A stretch of 64,000 nt of DNA from Dickeya oryzae (GCF_009372235.1 NZ_SULL01000018.1:1-64000); one strand, 5' to 3'. Shown: positions 18,425 through 29,448, numbered from the stretch's first letter. Numbers and translations are program-made. Notes: generated from the letters alone by a model not told the origin.

Positions 18425-19213
18425 ATGGATATGAAAGATGTTAACTGTGTCGACCCGTGTGTCAGGGAACTGGCCAGCTTTGCACTTCATCATCAGGAAC
18501 AGCATCCAGAATGCGTTATTTATCAGACCTCATTAATGAGCGGCCTTATTAATGGGGTTTACGAAGGTCACACCACCATGGAAGAACTTCTTAAACATGG
18601 CGATTTTGGATTAGGAACATTTAACAATCTTGATGGTGAGCTGGTGGCGCTCAATAGCCGCATCTTTCAGCTTCGTGAAGACGGTAGCGCACGTGCGGCG
18701 TTGCCGTACCAGAAAACCCCTTTCGCGGTAATGACCTTTTTCCGGCCGACGGAACAGATCCATTTCGGACAGACCATCGGCCGCGAAGCGATTCATCAGC
18801 GCATTAATGAATTGATTGCAACAGATAATCTGTTTTGTGCCCTGCGGATAGATGGCCGTTTTAGCCATGCAGAAACCCGTACGGTACCCCGCCAGGAACG
18901 ACCTTATAAACCGATGCTGGAAGCGATTGCCCAACAACCGACGTTTCGTTTCGAACACTGTCAGGGCAGCGTAATCGGTTTCCGTAGTCCTGCCTATGTT
19001 CAGGGGATTAATGTGGCTGGTTATCATGAGCATTTCATCACCGACGATCGCAAAGGTGGTGGACATCTCCTTGATTATCAATTGGAAGAAGGCGTGTTGA
19101 CCTTTGGCTCCATCGCGAAGCTGGTTATCGACCTTCCCCGTGACCGGGATTTCCTGAAAGCCAATTTATCCCCTGACGATCTCGATAGCGTCATTCACTC
19201 CGTAGAGAGCTGA
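18425..19213 (+). CDS. budA: Alpha-acetolactate decarboxylase
   Basis: A 262-residue decarboxylase converting alpha-acetolactate to acetoin. The Zn-binding histidines are seen in GYHEHFITDDRKGGGH near residues 198-213, and the conserved YQTSLMSGLINGVYEG and GTFNNLDGELVALN segments are intact. The length fits the enterobacterial family (about 260). It is followed 61 bp later by budB, forming budAB downstream of divergent budR. No butanediol dehydrogenase gene (budC) follows, so acetoin reduction must be encoded elsewhere. Confidence 0.95.
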   Translation: MDMKDVNCVDPCVRELASFALHHQEQHPECVIYQTSLMSGLINGVYEGHTTMEELLKHGDFGLGTFNNLDGELVALNSRIFQLREDGSARAALPYQKTPFAVMTFFRPTEQIHFGQTIGREAIHQRINELIATDNLFCALRIDGRFSHAETRTVPRQERPYKPMLEAIAQQPTFRFEHCQGSVIGFRSPAYVQGINVAGYHEHFITDDRKGGGHLLDYQLEEGVLTFGSIAKLVIDLPRDRDFLKANLSPDDLDSVIHSVES

Positions 19214-19274
19214 GACATCGGGTAGGTGTAGGTACTGAAAGCACAAGCACACTGTTATGCAGAGGATAAACATT

Positions 19275-20954
19275 ATGGAAAATAGGGATGGTCAACAGCA
19301 CTGGACGAGCGGTGCGGAGCTGATCGTAAAACATCTTGAGCAACAAGGCGTCAACTATGTCTTCGGCATTCCTGGTGCAAAAGTCGACCGCGTGTTTGAT
19401 TCATTGGTGGACTCACCCATTCAGACCATTCCCGTCAGGCATGAAGCCAACGGCGCGTTTATGGCGGCGGCTATCGGTCGCCTGACCGGTAAAGCGGGTG
19501 TGACGCTGGTGACCTCGGGGCCTGGTTGTTCGAATCTGGTGACCGGGCTGGCTACCGCGACAACCGAAGGCGACCCGATGGTGGCGCTGGGCGGCGCGGT
19601 AAAACGTGCAGACCGCCTGAAGCTGACCCACCAAAGCCTGGATACCGTTAGCCTGTTTCAGCCCGTGACCAAGTACAGTGCGGAAATCACCGTGTCGTCG
19701 GCGATTTCAGAAGTGATGGCCAACGCCTTTCGTGCCGCCGAATTTGGTCGTCCGGGGGCTGCGTTTATCAGCCTGCCGGAAGACATTGTTAACGAACCGG
19801 TTGATAGCCCGGTTCTGGCTCGAACCACGTTGCCGACCCTCAACAGTGCGCCGTATGCCGATGTCGAGCGGGTGGCCGGGCTTATCAAAAATGCCAAAAA
19901 CCCGATCCTGTTGCTGGGGTTGATGGCCAGCCAGCCGAAAAATGCGCAGGCGTTGCGCCGGTTGCTGCATCACAGCGGCTTGCCGGTCACCAGTACTTAT
20001 CAGGCGGCTGGGGTGATCGACCAACAGCACTTTGACCATTTTGCCGGGCGGGTTGGGCTATTTAATAATCAGGCTGGCGACAAGCTGTTACAGCAGGCCG
20101 ATCTTATCGTGACAGTGGGATACAGCCCGGTGGAGTATGCCCCGGCACTGTGGAATACCGGTAAGGCGACGCTGGTGCACATTGATGTGTTACCCGCTGA
20201 AGTGGAAAGTGCCTACCGCCCGGATGTGGAACTGGTGGGTGACATCAGCATCACCATCGATATGCTCAATGAGCAACTGGCCTCACCGATTGTGCTGTCG
20301 TCAACGGCCCAGGCAATTTTGGACGAGCGCTGTCAGTTGCGCCATCAACTGGCGACCCGCGCGATTAACATGGACGGCTTTGCCATTCACCCGCTGCGGC
20401 TGGTGCGGGTCATGCAAGATCTGGTCAATAAAGATGTGACCTTGTGCGTGGACATGGGCAGCTTCCATATCTGGCTGGCGCGCTATCTTTATAGCTTCCG
20501 TGCCCGTCAGGTGTTGATGACGAATGGACAACAAACCATGGGGGTGGCATTGCCGTGGGCGATTGCTGCCGCGTTGGTCAATCCTGGTCAGAAGGTGGTG
20601 TCGGTCTCGGGTGATGGCGGTTTCATGCAATCCAGTATGGAGCTGGAAACGGCGGTACGGCTGAAATCCAACATCCTGCATATTATCTGGGTGGATAACG
20701 CCTACAACATGGTGGAAATTCAGGAAGAGAAAAAGTATCACCGTGCTTCTGGCGTTAAGTTCGGGCCTATCGATTTCAAAGCCTATGCGGAAGCCTTTGG
20801 TGCCAAAGGGTTTGCCGTAGAATCGGCGGCTGAATTGGTGCCGAAACTCTGGCAGGCCATGGACGTGGACGGCCCGGCGGTTATCGCTATTCCGGTGGAT
20901 TATTCCGACAACCATTACCTGATGGAGAACGTCAACATCGGCCACCTGATTTAA
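19275..20954 (+). CDS. budB: Catabolic acetolactate synthase
   Basis: A 559-residue thiamine diphosphate enzyme condensing two pyruvates to alpha-acetolactate. The start at 19275 ([16 protein letters not shown]) is chosen over an ATG at 19257 because it gives the Klebsiella BudB length and a nearby AGAGGA. Visible features are [15 protein letters not shown], the catalytic Glu in [13 protein letters not shown], and the ThDP/Mg motif [18 protein letters not shown]...NAYNMV. It is the FAD-independent, catabolic AlsS/BudB type. It works with BudA in the acetoin/butanediol fermentation that limits acidification. Confidence 0.95.
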   Translation: MENRDGQQHWTSGAELIVKHLEQQGVNYVFGIPGAKVDRVFDSLVDSPIQTIPVRHEANGAFMAAAIGRLTGKAGVTLVTSGPGCSNLVTGLATATTEGDPMVALGGAVKRADRLKLTHQSLDTVSLFQPVTKYSAEITVSSAISEVMANAFRAAEFGRPGAAFISLPEDIVNEPVDSPVLARTTLPTLNSAPYADVERVAGLIKNAKNPILLLGLMASQPKNAQALRRLLHHSGLPVTSTYQAAGVIDQQHFDHFAGRVGLFNNQAGDKLLQQADLIVTVGYSPVEYAPALWNTGKATLVHIDVLPAEVESAYRPDVELVGDISITIDMLNEQLASPIVLSSTAQAILDERCQLRHQLATRAINMDGFAIHPLRLVRVMQDLVNKDVTLCVDMGSFHIWLARYLYSFRARQVLMTNGQQTMGVALPWAIAAALVNPGQKVVSVSGDGGFMQSSMELETAVRLKSNILHIIWVDNAYNMVEIQEEKKYHRASGVKFGPIDFKAYAEAFGAKGFAVESAAELVPKLWQAMDVDGPAVIAIPVDYSDNHYLMENVNIGHLI

Positions 20955-20995
20955 GACGTCGTATCGTCAGTCATTCAGGCCCTGTCATCCTACCT

Positions 20996-21018
20996 GCTGC
21001 AGGATTTGCAGCCTTTTT
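20996..21018 (+). terminator. Terminator of budAB
   Basis: GCTGCA (20996-21001), loop GGATT, TGCAGC (21007-21012), then C and five T. It is a simple intrinsic terminator 42 bp after the budB stop. Confidence 0.7.
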
Positions 21019-21044
21019 GAGTGTGATTCGCTCATGATGCTCCA

Positions 21045-21141
21045 CGCGTCCTGAAGCCCCGAGATAGGGAGCTTCGCGTCCCCCCACTGTGTTTCACACG
21101 GTGGGGAACGCCGTCCGAGAGTGGCAGGACGCGCGTTTTTT
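21045..21141. ncRNA. Candidate structured RNA ending in an intrinsic terminator
   Basis: An outer stem CGCGTCCTG (21045-21053) / CAGGACGCG (21125-21133) encloses two hairpins: GAAGCCC...GGG-A-GCTTC, and CCCCACTGTG-TTT-CAC with ACGGTGGGG. Six T follow at 21136-21141. This is more elaborate than a terminator and lies beyond the budB terminator. On the minus strand a 16-codon frame starts right after the outer stem (SD-like GGAG). No known RNA family is recognised. Confidence 0.4.
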
Positions 21142-21672
21142 CGCCTTATCTTGTTATGTCTTGCATTGAAATATCCCACCGTGGTGATGGTCTGACGTGA
21201 TCATCCACATTCTGTATCTGTCACCTTCTCGCGCTCGCCAGTAACCGCATCAGGTTGTCGTTGACAGGAAGATGTCCACGATGGTGATCACAAAATCAGC
21301 CTGTGCATGCGATGATTGAGGGCACCCCGATTGCCTGAAATAATCTAATTTTAGGGTTTTTTCGCATTACTTTATCTAATTTATATAGAGAATTCTTATT
21401 CTGATATCACACCATGAAATCATTTTTTAATAATGAGTGGTGCCAATTCTATTTTATTATTTGGTTTTTAATTTCAATTAATTGTGGTTTTGTGGATGTA
21501 TATCCTATATATCGATTTTGTGAATAGGCTGAGGTTCCGTCTTTTTATATAGATAAACTTATGGTTGTGGGAGTGGTGGAACGTCGGCTTCAGTGGTAAG
21601 TTCAGGTGCAGGATAAACGTTTGCGTCGTGAGGTCTGGCGTCACAACGCACGGCTAACGTAGAGAGAAAAGA
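21142..21672 (+). promoter_or_regulatory. gcvT upstream region with CTAAT boxes
   Basis: About 530 bp with no credible gene. The centre (about 21330-21560) is strongly AT-rich. Two CTAAT pentamers at 21345-21349 and 21376-21380 lie 31 bp apart in similar contexts (ATCTAATTT). CTAAT is the core of GcvA binding sites in the E. coli gcvTHP promoter, so GcvA/Lrp-type control is plausible. The long distance to gcvT (about 300 bp) is unproblematic for this system, whose E. coli sites extend far upstream. Confidence 0.4.
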
Positions 21673-22773
21673 ATGGCAAACCACACCCCGTTATATGAAC
21701 AGCATCTGGCCGATGGCGCCAAAATGGTGGATTTTCATGGCTGGATGATGCCGCTGCATTATGGCTCCCAACTGGATGAACATCATATTGTACGCAGCAG
21801 TGCTGGCATGTTTGATGTGTCGCACATGACTATCGTGGATTTGCGCGGTGCCCGTGTCCGCGAATTTTTGCGTTACCTGTTGGCGAATGACGTTGCCAAA
21901 CTGACCCAGCCCGGCAAGGCGCTCTATACCGCGATGCTGACGCCATCTGCTGGCGTGATCGACGATTTAATCGTGTATTTCCAGACCGAAGATTATTTCC
22001 GGCTGGTGGTGAACTCCGCCACGCGCGAGAAAGATTTGGCCTGGATTACCGAGCATGCCGCTTCCTTCCAGGTTGCGATTACCGAACGCGAAGACCTGTC
22101 GCTGATTGCGGTGCAAGGGCCGCAGGCACAGGAGAAAGTGCGTAGCCTGCTCAGTGATGCACAGCGTGACATCATTGCGGGCATGAAGCCTTTCTTTGGT
22201 TTGCAGGTGGGCGACCTTTTTATCGCCACCACTGGCTATACTGGCGAAGCAGGCTATGAAATTGCGTTGCCGCAGGAACTCGCGGTCAACTTCTGGCAAC
22301 AATTGCTGGCTGTTGGCGTAAAACCCTGTGGGCTGGGCGCACGTGACACGTTGCGTCTGGAAGCGGGCATGAACCTGTACGGTCAGGATATGGATGAAAC
22401 CATCTCTCCACTGGCGGCCAACATGGGCTGGACTATTGCCTGGCAGCCGGATGATCGTCAGTTTATCGGCCGTGAGGCGCTTGAACGTCAGCGTTCTGAA
22501 GGCACTGAACAGTTGGTCGGTTTGGTGATGACGGAAAAAGGCGTGCTGCGTCACGGTCAACCCGTTCGCTTTACCGATAATCATGGCGTGATGCAGGAAG
22601 GGGTGATCACCAGCGGGTCGTTTTCGCCTACGCTGGGCGTCAGCATTGCGCTGGCCCGTGTGCCCGCCGGTATCGGCGAGCAGGCAATCGTGCAGATTCG
22701 CAATCGTGAGATGCCGGTGCACGTGACCAAACCGAATTTCGTCCGTGCAGGCAAAGCGCTGGTTCAGTTTTAA
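21673..22773 (+). CDS. gcvT: Glycine cleavage system T protein (aminomethyltransferase)
   Basis: A 366-residue tetrahydrofolate-dependent aminomethyltransferase that releases ammonia and transfers the methylene group from H protein to THF. The folate-binding fold is shown by [29 protein letters not shown] and [20 protein letters not shown] (conserved Arg/Glu). It is the first gene of gcvT-gcvH-gcvP and starts after an AGAGAGAA site. Confidence 0.97.
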   Translation: MANHTPLYEQHLADGAKMVDFHGWMMPLHYGSQLDEHHIVRSSAGMFDVSHMTIVDLRGARVREFLRYLLANDVAKLTQPGKALYTAMLTPSAGVIDDLIVYFQTEDYFRLVVNSATREKDLAWITEHAASFQVAITEREDLSLIAVQGPQAQEKVRSLLSDAQRDIIAGMKPFFGLQVGDLFIATTGYTGEAGYEIALPQELAVNFWQQLLAVGVKPCGLGARDTLRLEAGMNLYGQDMDETISPLAANMGWTIAWQPDDRQFIGREALERQRSEGTEQLVGLVMTEKGVLRHGQPVRFTDNHGVMQEGVITSGSFSPTLGVSIALARVPAGIGEQAIVQIRNREMPVHVTKPNFVRAGKALVQF

Positions 22774-22804
22774 TTTTTGGCATTAATGGAAGGAGAAGGT
22801 GGCA

Positions 22805-23212
22805 ATGAGCAATGTTCCGGCAGAACTGAAGTATTCCTCATCCCATGAGTGGGTGATGGCGGAAGGTAATGGCGTTTACAGCGTGGGTATCACCGAGCAT
22901 GCCCAGGAATTGCTGGGTGATATGGTGTTTGTCGATCTGCCGGAAGTCGGCAGTACGGTGAATGCTGGCGACGACTGCGCGGTCGCAGAATCCGTCAAGG
23001 CCGCGTCGGATATCTACGCGCCGATCAGCGGTGAAATCGTGGAGATCAACGAAGAGCTGGAAGGCGCACCGGAATTGGTGAACAGCGCGCCTTACGCTGA
23101 AGGCTGGTTGTTCCGCATCAAAGCCTCTGACGAAGCCGAATTGAACGAACTGCTTGATGCCGCCGGTTATCAGGCACTGCTGGAAGAAGAAGACAGCGAC
23201 GAAGAAGAATAA
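22805..23212 (+). CDS. gcvH: Glycine cleavage system H protein
   Basis: A 135-residue lipoyl carrier protein that shuttles the aminomethyl group between P, T and L proteins. The lipoylated lysine is Lys65 in [15 protein letters not shown]. The start at 22805 ([16 protein letters not shown]) fits E. coli GcvH and follows GAAGG by five bases; a GTG two codons upstream is less likely. The C-terminus carries an acidic tail ([10 protein letters not shown]) longer than in E. coli. It lies 31 bp after gcvT. Confidence 0.96.
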   Translation: MSNVPAELKYSSSHEWVMAEGNGVYSVGITEHAQELLGDMVFVDLPEVGSTVNAGDDCAVAESVKAASDIYAPISGEIVEINEELEGAPELVNSAPYAEGWLFRIKASDEAELNELLDAAGYQALLEEEDSDEEE

Positions 23213-23218
23213 GCCTGA

Positions 23219-23251
23219 CGCCCCGTTTGCTTCCCGCAACGGGGCGTTTTT
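23219..23251 (+). terminator. Strong intrinsic terminator between gcvH and gcvP
   Basis: CGCCCCGTT (23219-23227) pairs with AACGGGGCG (23238-23246), followed by five T. It lies 7 bp after gcvH, inside the gcvTHP gene group, and should reduce transcription into gcvP unless gcvP has its own promoter in the remaining 130 bp. Confidence 0.85.
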
Positions 23252-23285
23252 ATGGTCCGCCTGGTTTTGCTATTGGTTTGTTTTG

Positions 23286-23326
23286 TGAATGGTTTGCTTG
23301 TTTTTCTGAATGATTTGCTTGTTTTC
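23286..23326. repeat. Tandem 20/21-bp repeat before gcvP
   Basis: TGAATGGTTTGCTTGTTTTTC is followed directly by TGAATGATTTGCTTGTTTTC. The duplication lies in the gcvH-gcvP gap just upstream of gcvP and may contribute to its promoter or leader. No function is known. Confidence 0.75.
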
Positions 23327-23382
23327 TGAAATTAGTTAATTGCGCTGCACATCACTGTGCCAAATGCAGGAAATTCCCCCAC

Positions 23383-26256
23383 ATGACCCAGACTCTCAGT
23401 CAACTCGAACACGGCAGTGCGTTCACCGAGCGCCACATCGGCCCGTCAGTTGCTCAGCAACAGCAGATGCTGACCGCCATTGGCGCGGCTTCGCTGGACG
23501 AACTTATCCGTCACATCGTACCTGCTGATATCCAGTTACCGCAGCCGCCAGCGGTGGGCGACGCCGCCACCGAATATCAGGCGCTGGCCGAACTCAAAGT
23601 TATCGCCAGCCGCAACCAGCGTTATAAGAGCTATATCGGCATGGGGTATCACGCCGTGCTGACGCCGCCGGTGATTTTGCGCAACGTACTGGAAAACCCA
23701 GGTTGGTATACCGCGTATACGCCGTACCAGCCGGAAGTATCGCAGGGGCGTCTGGAAGCGTTGCTGAATTTCCAGCAATTGACACAGGACCTGACCGGAC
23801 TGGAGCTGGCTTCCGCCTCGTTACTGGATGAAGCGACCGCCGCCGCGGAAGCGATGGCGATGGCTAAACGTGTTAGCAAGCTCAAGCAGGCCAATCGTTT
23901 CTTTGTCGCCGACGATGTCCACCCACAGACGCTGGATGTGGTGCGTACCCGTGCTCAGACCTTTGGTTTTGAGATAGTGACCGGCAACGCCGCTGAGGCG
24001 GTGAAATACGACGACGTTTTCGGCGTGTTGTTGCAACAGACAGGTACCACCGGCGAGTTGCACGACTATCGCGCGTTGATGACCGAGTTGAAAGAGCGCA
24101 AAGTCATCATCAGTGTGGTGTCGGACATGATGGCGCTGGTGCTGCTGGCGGCACCCGGCAAACAGGGCGCGGACATTGTGTTGGGCTCTGCCCAGCGTTT
24201 TGGTGTACCGATGGGGTACGGCGGTCCGCACGCGGCCTTTTTCGCCTGTCGTGATGAATACAAACGTGCGATGCCGGGCCGTATTATCGGTGTTTCCCGC
24301 GATGCGGCCGGTAACACCGCGCTGCGTATGGCAATGCAGACCCGTGAACAACATATCCGCCGGGAAAAAGCCAACTCCAATATCTGTACCTCTCAGGTGC
24401 TGCTGGCCAACATTGCCGGGATGTACGCGGTGTATCACGGTCCGCAGGGGCTGAAACGCATTGCCGGGCGTATCCACCGTTTGACGGATATTTTGGCTGC
24501 CGGTTTGACGGCGCGCGGTCTGACGCTGCGTCATCAACACTGGTTCGATACCCTGACCGTCGAGGTCGCGGATAAAGCGGCCGTACTGGCGCGTGCGGTG
24601 AGCGCCGGTATCAACCTGCGCGCCGATCTGGATGGCGCGGTTGGCATTGCGCTGGATGAAACCACTGGTCGTGATGACGTGCTGGCACTGTTCGCTGTCT
24701 TGCTGGGTGACGCACATGGTCTGGACATCGACACGCTGGATGCCGCAGTAAGCCAGCAGTCAGCGTCGATCCCCCCAGCCTTGTTACGCAGTGACGACAT
24801 CCTGACTCACCCGGTGTTCAATCAATACCACAGTGAAACCGAGATGATGCGTTATCTGCATCGTCTGGAAAGCAAGGATCTGGCGCTGAATCAGGCGATG
24901 ATCCCGCTCGGTTCCTGCACCATGAAACTCAACGCGGTGGCAGAAATGCTGCCGATCACCTGGCCGGAATTTGCTGAGCTGCACCCATTTTGCCCCACTG
25001 AACAGGCGCTGGGGTATCGCCAACTGATCACGCAGTTGTCCGAGTGGCTGGTGCAACTGACCGGCTATGACGCGGTGTGCATGCAGCCCAACTCCGGTGC
25101 GCAGGGCGAATACGCCGGTTTGCTGGCTATCCGTCGCTATCACGAAAGCCGCAATGAAGGCGAACGTACCCTGTGTCTGATCCCGAGTTCCGCCCACGGC
25201 ACCAACCCGGCTTCCGCACAGATGGCGGGGATGCAGGTGGTGGTGGTGGCCTGTGATAAACAGGGGAACATCGACCTGCACGACCTGCGGGAAAAAGCAC
25301 AGCAGGCGGGGGATAAGCTCTCCTGCATCATGGTGACGTACCCGTCGACCCACGGCGTGTATGAAGAAACCATCCGTGAAGTGTGCCAGATTGTCCACCA
25401 GTACGGCGGTCAGGTGTATCTGGATGGTGCCAACATGAACGCGCAGGTTGGGATTACCTCGCCGGGTTACATTGGCGCGGACGTGTCGCACCTTAACCTG
25501 CACAAGACCTTCTGCATTCCCCACGGTGGTGGTGGACCGGGCATGGGGCCTATCGGCGTGAAAGCGCATCTGGCACCGTTCGTGCCGGGCCATCAGGTGG
25601 TGGAAATGGACGGCGTGCTGACCCGTCAGGGGGCGGTTGCCGCAGCACCATTCGGCAGTGCGTCTATCCTGCCGATCAGTTGGATGTATATCCGTATGAT
25701 GGGGGCTGAGGGGCTGAAGCAGGCCAGCCAGATGGCGATTTTGAACGCTAACTATGTGGCGACGCGCCTGAAAGACGCCTACCCGGTGTTGTACACCGGC
25801 CGTGATGGTCGCGTAGCGCATGAGTGCATTCTGGACATTCGGCCGCTGAAAGACAGCACGGGCATCAGCGAGATGGATATCGCCAAACGTTTGATTGACT
25901 ATGGATTCCATGCGCCGACGATGTCATTCCCGGTCGCAGGTACACTGATGATCGAACCGACCGAGTCAGAAAGCAAAGTGGAGCTGGACCGCTTCATCGA
26001 CGCGATGTTGGCGATTCGCGCTGAGATAGACCGTGTTGCTGCCGGTGAATGGCCACATGACGATAACCCACTGGTGAACGCACCGCATACCCAGACCGAA
26101 CTGGCTGCTGACTGGTCGCATCCGTACAGCCGTGAACTGGCGGTATTCCCGGCCGGGCAGACCCACAAGTACTGGCCTGCGGTAAAACGTCTGGATGACG
26201 TCTACGGTGACCGTAACCTGTTCTGCTCCTGTGTGCCGATGAGCGAATACCAGTAA
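23383..26256 (+). CDS. gcvP: Glycine dehydrogenase (decarboxylating), P protein
   Basis: A 957-residue PLP enzyme that decarboxylates glycine and loads the aminomethyl group on GcvH. It is the long, fused form with two aminotransferase-like halves. The PLP lysine is in [18 protein letters not shown] near residue 708. N-terminal FTERHIGPS and [20 protein letters not shown] are typical. The length equals the E. coli protein. The Shine-Dalgarno (AGGA near 23370) is somewhat far from the ATG. Confidence 0.97.
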   Translation: MTQTLSQLEHGSAFTERHIGPSVAQQQQMLTAIGAASLDELIRHIVPADIQLPQPPAVGDAATEYQALAELKVIASRNQRYKSYIGMGYHAVLTPPVILRNVLENPGWYTAYTPYQPEVSQGRLEALLNFQQLTQDLTGLELASASLLDEATAAAEAMAMAKRVSKLKQANRFFVADDVHPQTLDVVRTRAQTFGFEIVTGNAAEAVKYDDVFGVLLQQTGTTGELHDYRALMTELKERKVIISVVSDMMALVLLAAPGKQGADIVLGSAQRFGVPMGYGGPHAAFFACRDEYKRAMPGRIIGVSRDAAGNTALRMAMQTREQHIRREKANSNICTSQVLLANIAGMYAVYHGPQGLKRIAGRIHRLTDILAAGLTARGLTLRHQHWFDTLTVEVADKAAVLARAVSAGINLRADLDGAVGIALDETTGRDDVLALFAVLLGDAHGLDIDTLDAAVSQQSASIPPALLRSDDILTHPVFNQYHSETEMMRYLHRLESKDLALNQAMIPLGSCTMKLNAVAEMLPITWPEFAELHPFCPTEQALGYRQLITQLSEWLVQLTGYDAVCMQPNSGAQGEYAGLLAIRRYHESRNEGERTLCLIPSSAHGTNPASAQMAGMQVVVVACDKQGNIDLHDLREKAQQAGDKLSCIMVTYPSTHGVYEETIREVCQIVHQYGGQVYLDGANMNAQVGITSPGYIGADVSHLNLHKTFCIPHGGGGPGMGPIGVKAHLAPFVPGHQVVEMDGVLTRQGAVAAAPFGSASILPISWMYIRMMGAEGLKQASQMAILNANYVATRLKDAYPVLYTGRDGRVAHECILDIRPLKDSTGISEMDIAKRLIDYGFHAPTMSFPVAGTLMIEPTESESKVELDRFIDAMLAIRAEIDRVAAGEWPHDDNPLVNAPHTQTELAADWSHPYSRELAVFPAGQTHKYWPAVKRLDDVYGDRNLFCSCVPMSEYQ

Positions 26257-26279
26257 AGGCAAGTCTTGTTGTGAATAAC

Positions 26280-26304
26280 CGGGGGGCGTGAGCCTCCCGT
26301 TTTT
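26280..26304 (+). terminator. Terminator of gcvP
   Basis: CGGGGGGC (26280-26287), loop GTGA, GCCTCCCG (26292-26299), with one G-T wobble, then five T. It lies 23 bp after gcvP. Confidence 0.85.
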
Positions 26305-26333
26305 CGTTATGCCGGTTCTTGATCAGCGGCAGA

Positions 26334-26942
26334 TTACTTCAGCCAGCCTTTCGCCTGCGCATCTTCCAGATGCTGCTTCAGATAACCCCACAGCGCCGGA
26401 TTAATATCCTGGATAAAATCGTTACGGCTCAACACCTGTTCCAGTCGAATGCCGTGTTCTACCCAGCTCTGCCCGCCATTATGCAGGTTCATCAGCACTG
26501 GCATTACGCGGTCGATCATCAAGGCAAAGCGAGCTTCTGCACTGTCACCGGCTTCGTATTCGTGCCAGAGCGCCAGAAACTGGTCATGCTGTGGTTGCGG
26601 TAGCAGACCAAAAATACGTGTGGCGGCCGCCTGTTCCTGTTGCTGAATAGCTTCGCGGGCTTTGAGGTCGTAAACCAGTACGTCACCGGCATCAATCTCC
26701 ACGATATCGTGAATCAACGCCATTTTGAGTACGCGGGTGATATCGATAGTGTCATCGGCATACGGTGCCAGGCTCATCACGGCGACGGCAAAATGCCAAC
26801 TGTGTTCTGCGGAGTCTTCCTGACGGTCAGTGCCGATTACCTTGGAACGGCGCTGAACACTCTTGAGTTTGTCGATTTCCATCAGAAATTTGACGACATC
26901 GGTCATAGGGCCGAAATCCAGTACGGGTAAAGCAGATGACAT
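26334..26942 (-). CDS. HD-domain phosphohydrolase (HDDC2/YfbR-like group)
   Basis: A 202-residue HD-superfamily metal-dependent phosphohydrolase. Metal ligands are visible: His in SAEHSWHFA, the His-Asp pair in ALIHDIVEIDAGD, and the distal Asp in ALMIDRVMP. This pattern is shared with the HDDC2/5'-deoxynucleotidase group, so nucleoside monophosphate dephosphorylation is plausible. It is not E. coli YfbR, which has a different N-terminus. It is convergent with gcvP and divergent from trhA. Confidence 0.82.
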   Translation of the reverse strand: MSSALPVLDFGPMTDVVKFLMEIDKLKSVQRRSKVIGTDRQEDSAEHSWHFAVAVMSLAPYADDTIDITRVLKMALIHDIVEIDAGDVLVYDLKAREAIQQQEQAAATRIFGLLPQPQHDQFLALWHEYEAGDSAEARFALMIDRVMPVLMNLHNGGQSWVEHGIRLEQVLSRNDFIQDINPALWGYLKQHLEDAQAKGWLK

Positions 26943-27136
26943 CCGTTAACCTCCTGTAATAAAGAGCGGTCATTGTAGGAGATATAGGGGGTGATGAACA
27001 TGCAAGAATCTCCCCCCGATGCAACGGATTTTTATTTTAGCGTACAGGTGTACACTGGAATAGTTCTCAGTTAATCTGCTCAAAACTTGCTCGGCGCGAC
27101 AGTCTGTGTGCCGCAGTTACACCGAGTGAGGTAGGT

Positions 27137-27805
27137 ATGGGACAAGAGGTTGGCATGAAGAAAAATGTGGGGGAACCCGGGTATACGCTGGCGGAAGAAA
27201 TCGCCAACAGCATTAGCCATGGAATCGGTTGTGTGTTTGGGATAGTCGGGCTGGTGTTGCTGCTGGTACAGGCAGTGAACAACGGTGCCACGTCTTTAGC
27301 CATTACCAGCTACAGTCTCTATGGCGGTAGCCTCATCTTATTATTTCTTGCATCCACGCTGTATCACGCCATTCCGCATCAACGCGCCAAACGCTGGCTA
27401 CAGATCTTTGACCATTGCGCCATCTATCTGTTGATTGCCGGAACCTATACCCCGTTTCTGCTGGTAGGGCTGGATTCACCGCTGGCGCGAGGATTGATGA
27501 TCGCCATCTGGAGTCTGGCGCTACTGGGCGTCATTTTCAAACTGGCGTTTGCACACCGCTTTGAAGTGTTATCACTGATTACGTACCTGGTGATGGGATG
27601 GCTATCGCTGATTGTGGTTTACCAACTGGCGATGAAGCTGTCCATCGGTGGGGTGACTCTGCTGGCGATAGGGGGCGCGATATATACGCTGGGCGTGGTG
27701 TTTTATGTCTGCAAGCGGATTCCGTTCAATCACGCTATCTGGCACGGGTTTGTCTTAGGCGGTAGCGTATGCCATTTTCTGGCCATTTACCTGTATGTGG
27801 GGTAA
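27137..27805 (+). CDS. trhA: Hemolysin III family membrane protein TrhA (YqfA)
   Basis: A 222-residue seven-helix membrane protein of the PAQR/hemolysin III family. Conserved features are [26 protein letters not shown] (metal-type Ser/His), [20 protein letters not shown] and [20 protein letters not shown]. In E. coli TrhA influences membrane energetics and lipid homeostasis. An alternative start at ATG 27155 ([12 protein letters not shown]), with AAGAGG in front, would give 216 residues and is equally possible. It is not a real haemolysin by current evidence. Confidence 0.92.
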   Translation: MGQEVGMKKNVGEPGYTLAEEIANSISHGIGCVFGIVGLVLLLVQAVNNGATSLAITSYSLYGGSLILLFLASTLYHAIPHQRAKRWLQIFDHCAIYLLIAGTYTPFLLVGLDSPLARGLMIAIWSLALLGVIFKLAFAHRFEVLSLITYLVMGWLSLIVVYQLAMKLSIGGVTLLAIGGAIYTLGVVFYVCKRIPFNHAIWHGFVLGGSVCHFLAIYLYVG

Positions 27806-27851
27806 CGGCGCGGTGAGTGCGGTGCGGTAAATTGACGTTGAAGTTGATAAT

Positions 27852-27882
27852 CTCAGGGAACGGTGGCTCCCTGAGTTTTTTC
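27852..27882. terminator. Terminator between trhA and ygfZ
   Basis: CTCAGGGA (27852-27859) pairs with TCCCTGAG (27868-27875), followed by seven T on the plus strand. It lies between convergent trhA and ygfZ. The minus-strand side has fewer T, so it serves trhA mainly. Confidence 0.88.
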
Positions 27883-27891
27883 CAGTATCGA

Positions 27892-28872
27892 TTATTCTAC
27901 GAGAGAATAAGGCAGCGGCTGAATCGCAAGCTGGCTGCTGCCATCGTCGCGAACTCGCAGCACGCTGTCTGCGTCCAGATCGTTATTTAATACTGCCTGA
28001 ACCCACAGCGTGCCGTCATGCAACTGGCTGCTCGCCAGTACCGTACCGGTGCGCCGCCAGTTATCACCCAGTTTCAGTTCCAGCTCATCACCTACCGCAG
28101 GTGTCTGTGCGCCAGAGCCAGACAGCCAGTACAGTGCGCGTTTATTAGCACCACGGTATTTGGCTCGGGCAACCATTTCCTGACCGGCATAGCATCCTTT
28201 GGTGAAGCTAATGCCTTGTAGCGCTTGTAAATTGGTGGCCTGCGGAATGAATTGCGCACTGTTAGTACTGTCAATGACGGGGCGGCACGCTTCTATCTCC
28301 AGCGCCAGCCACTGGCGGCCATCATTGAGCGTGATCTGTGCTTGCAGTGCGTCGATAACAGCAGCGGCACGTTGTGCATCCAGCACCAACACGAAACGCT
28401 CGGCGGGCTGTGACAGGTGCACGAGCGTTGCGCCGGGTTGGTGTACGACAGCGTTATCGGCATCGGGCAGGGTATCAAACAACGCCGCCAGATGATGACG
28501 GATGTTGCCACCCGCGGCACCCAGCAACACGACGCTGTCGTCAGCCGTCAGGGTGGTTTTGGAGAACACCGCGTATTTTTTCAGCTCCGCCAGTTGAGAA
28601 TCGCGTACACTACGGCGCTCCAGATAAGCCAGTCCATCGCCATAATGGAATAAGTGTACCGTGCTCCACATTTTTCCCTTGGCGTCACAGTGAGCACACA
28701 GTACCTGCTCACCGGCCTGTAGCGCATTAACGTCAGCCGTGAGTTGCCCCTGAAGGTATTTGACGGTGTCTGGCCCGGTCAGGGTAACCAGCGCCCAGTC
28801 GTCCAGCGACATCAGGGTGGCGGGGAGATGAGCAGAAGAAAACAGCGGTTGTTCGGTAAACGGATGAGCCAT
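27892..28872 (-). CDS. ygfZ: Folate-binding Fe-S cluster protein YgfZ
   Basis: A 326-residue GcvT-like folate-binding protein of the IBA57 family that helps assemble or repair certain Fe-S clusters, such as that of MiaB. The diagnostic [12 protein letters not shown] segment with its conserved Cys is present near residue 226, and [19 protein letters not shown] near the N-terminus is typical. It is divergent from sdhE-ygfX, as in E. coli. Confidence 0.95.
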   Translation of the reverse strand: MAHPFTEQPLFSSAHLPATLMSLDDWALVTLTGPDTVKYLQGQLTADVNALQAGEQVLCAHCDAKGKMWSTVHLFHYGDGLAYLERRSVRDSQLAELKKYAVFSKTTLTADDSVVLLGAAGGNIRHHLAALFDTLPDADNAVVHQPGATLVHLSQPAERFVLVLDAQRAAAVIDALQAQITLNDGRQWLALEIEACRPVIDSTNSAQFIPQATNLQALQGISFTKGCYAGQEMVARAKYRGANKRALYWLSGSGAQTPAVGDELELKLGDNWRRTGTVLASSQLHDGTLWVQAVLNNDLDADSVLRVRDDGSSQLAIQPLPYSLVE

Positions 28873-29175
28873 ATTACAATCCTGCGATGCGTAATGTCAG
28901 CGAATCATCCAATGGTAAAAGAGCGACAACGGTTTGCAAGCAGTTTAGGCGGTGTTCTGCCATCCGGTCGCTGATTAGCGCGTCTGGTAACATGAATCAG
29001 CAAAATGGCGCGAATCGTGCGATACGCAAGGCCACGGTAAAATAGTACAGGCGCTGATACGCGAAAATATGTCAAAGTGTTACTATTGGTTGAAGGGCAT
29101 CAGGTAGAATAGTTGTGCACTGGCGGTCGTTATCGACCCGCACGGATAACCAGACAGAACAGAGAAGTAGGCGAC

Positions 29176-29448
29176 ATGAACATGGACATCAATAACAAAG
29201 CACGTATTCACTGGGCGTGCAGGCGTGGAATGCGCGAACTGGACATCTCCATCATGCCGTTTTTCGAGCATGAATACGATACGCTGAGCGATGACGACAA
29301 ACAGCAGTTTATTCGTCTGCTGCAGTGTGACGATCCCGACCTGTTTAATTGGTTGATGAACCACGGCGAGCCGGGTGATCCCGGTTTGAAGCGGATGGTT
29401 TCCCTTATTCAGACGCGAAATAAAGATCGTGGCCCAGTGGCAATGTGA
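29176..29448 (+). CDS. sdhE: FAD assembly factor SdhE
   Basis: A 90-residue protein that promotes covalent flavinylation of succinate dehydrogenase and fumarate reductase. The RGMRELDI motif (RGxxE) used for flavinylation is present, with the acidic [16 protein letters not shown] region. The ATG at 29176 follows AGTAGG; a second ATG two codons later (29182) would match the E. coli [11 protein letters not shown] start. The last 20 bp overlap ygfX, as in other enterobacteria. Confidence 0.95.
   Translation: MNMDINNKARIHWACRRGMRELDISIMPFFEHEYDTLSDDDKQQFIRLLQCDDPDLFNWLMNHGEPGDPGLKRMVSLIQTRNKDRGPVAM

Noticed and set aside
20985..21179. A 64-codon minus-strand frame after budB
   Set aside because: It only spans the structured element and terminator and has no homology; at most its last 16 codons could be a leader peptide, for which there is no downstream gene on that strand.
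26334..26942. Naming the HD-domain gene yfbR
   Set aside because: E. coli YfbR has a different N-terminus and neighbourhood; only the HD metal-binding pattern is shared.
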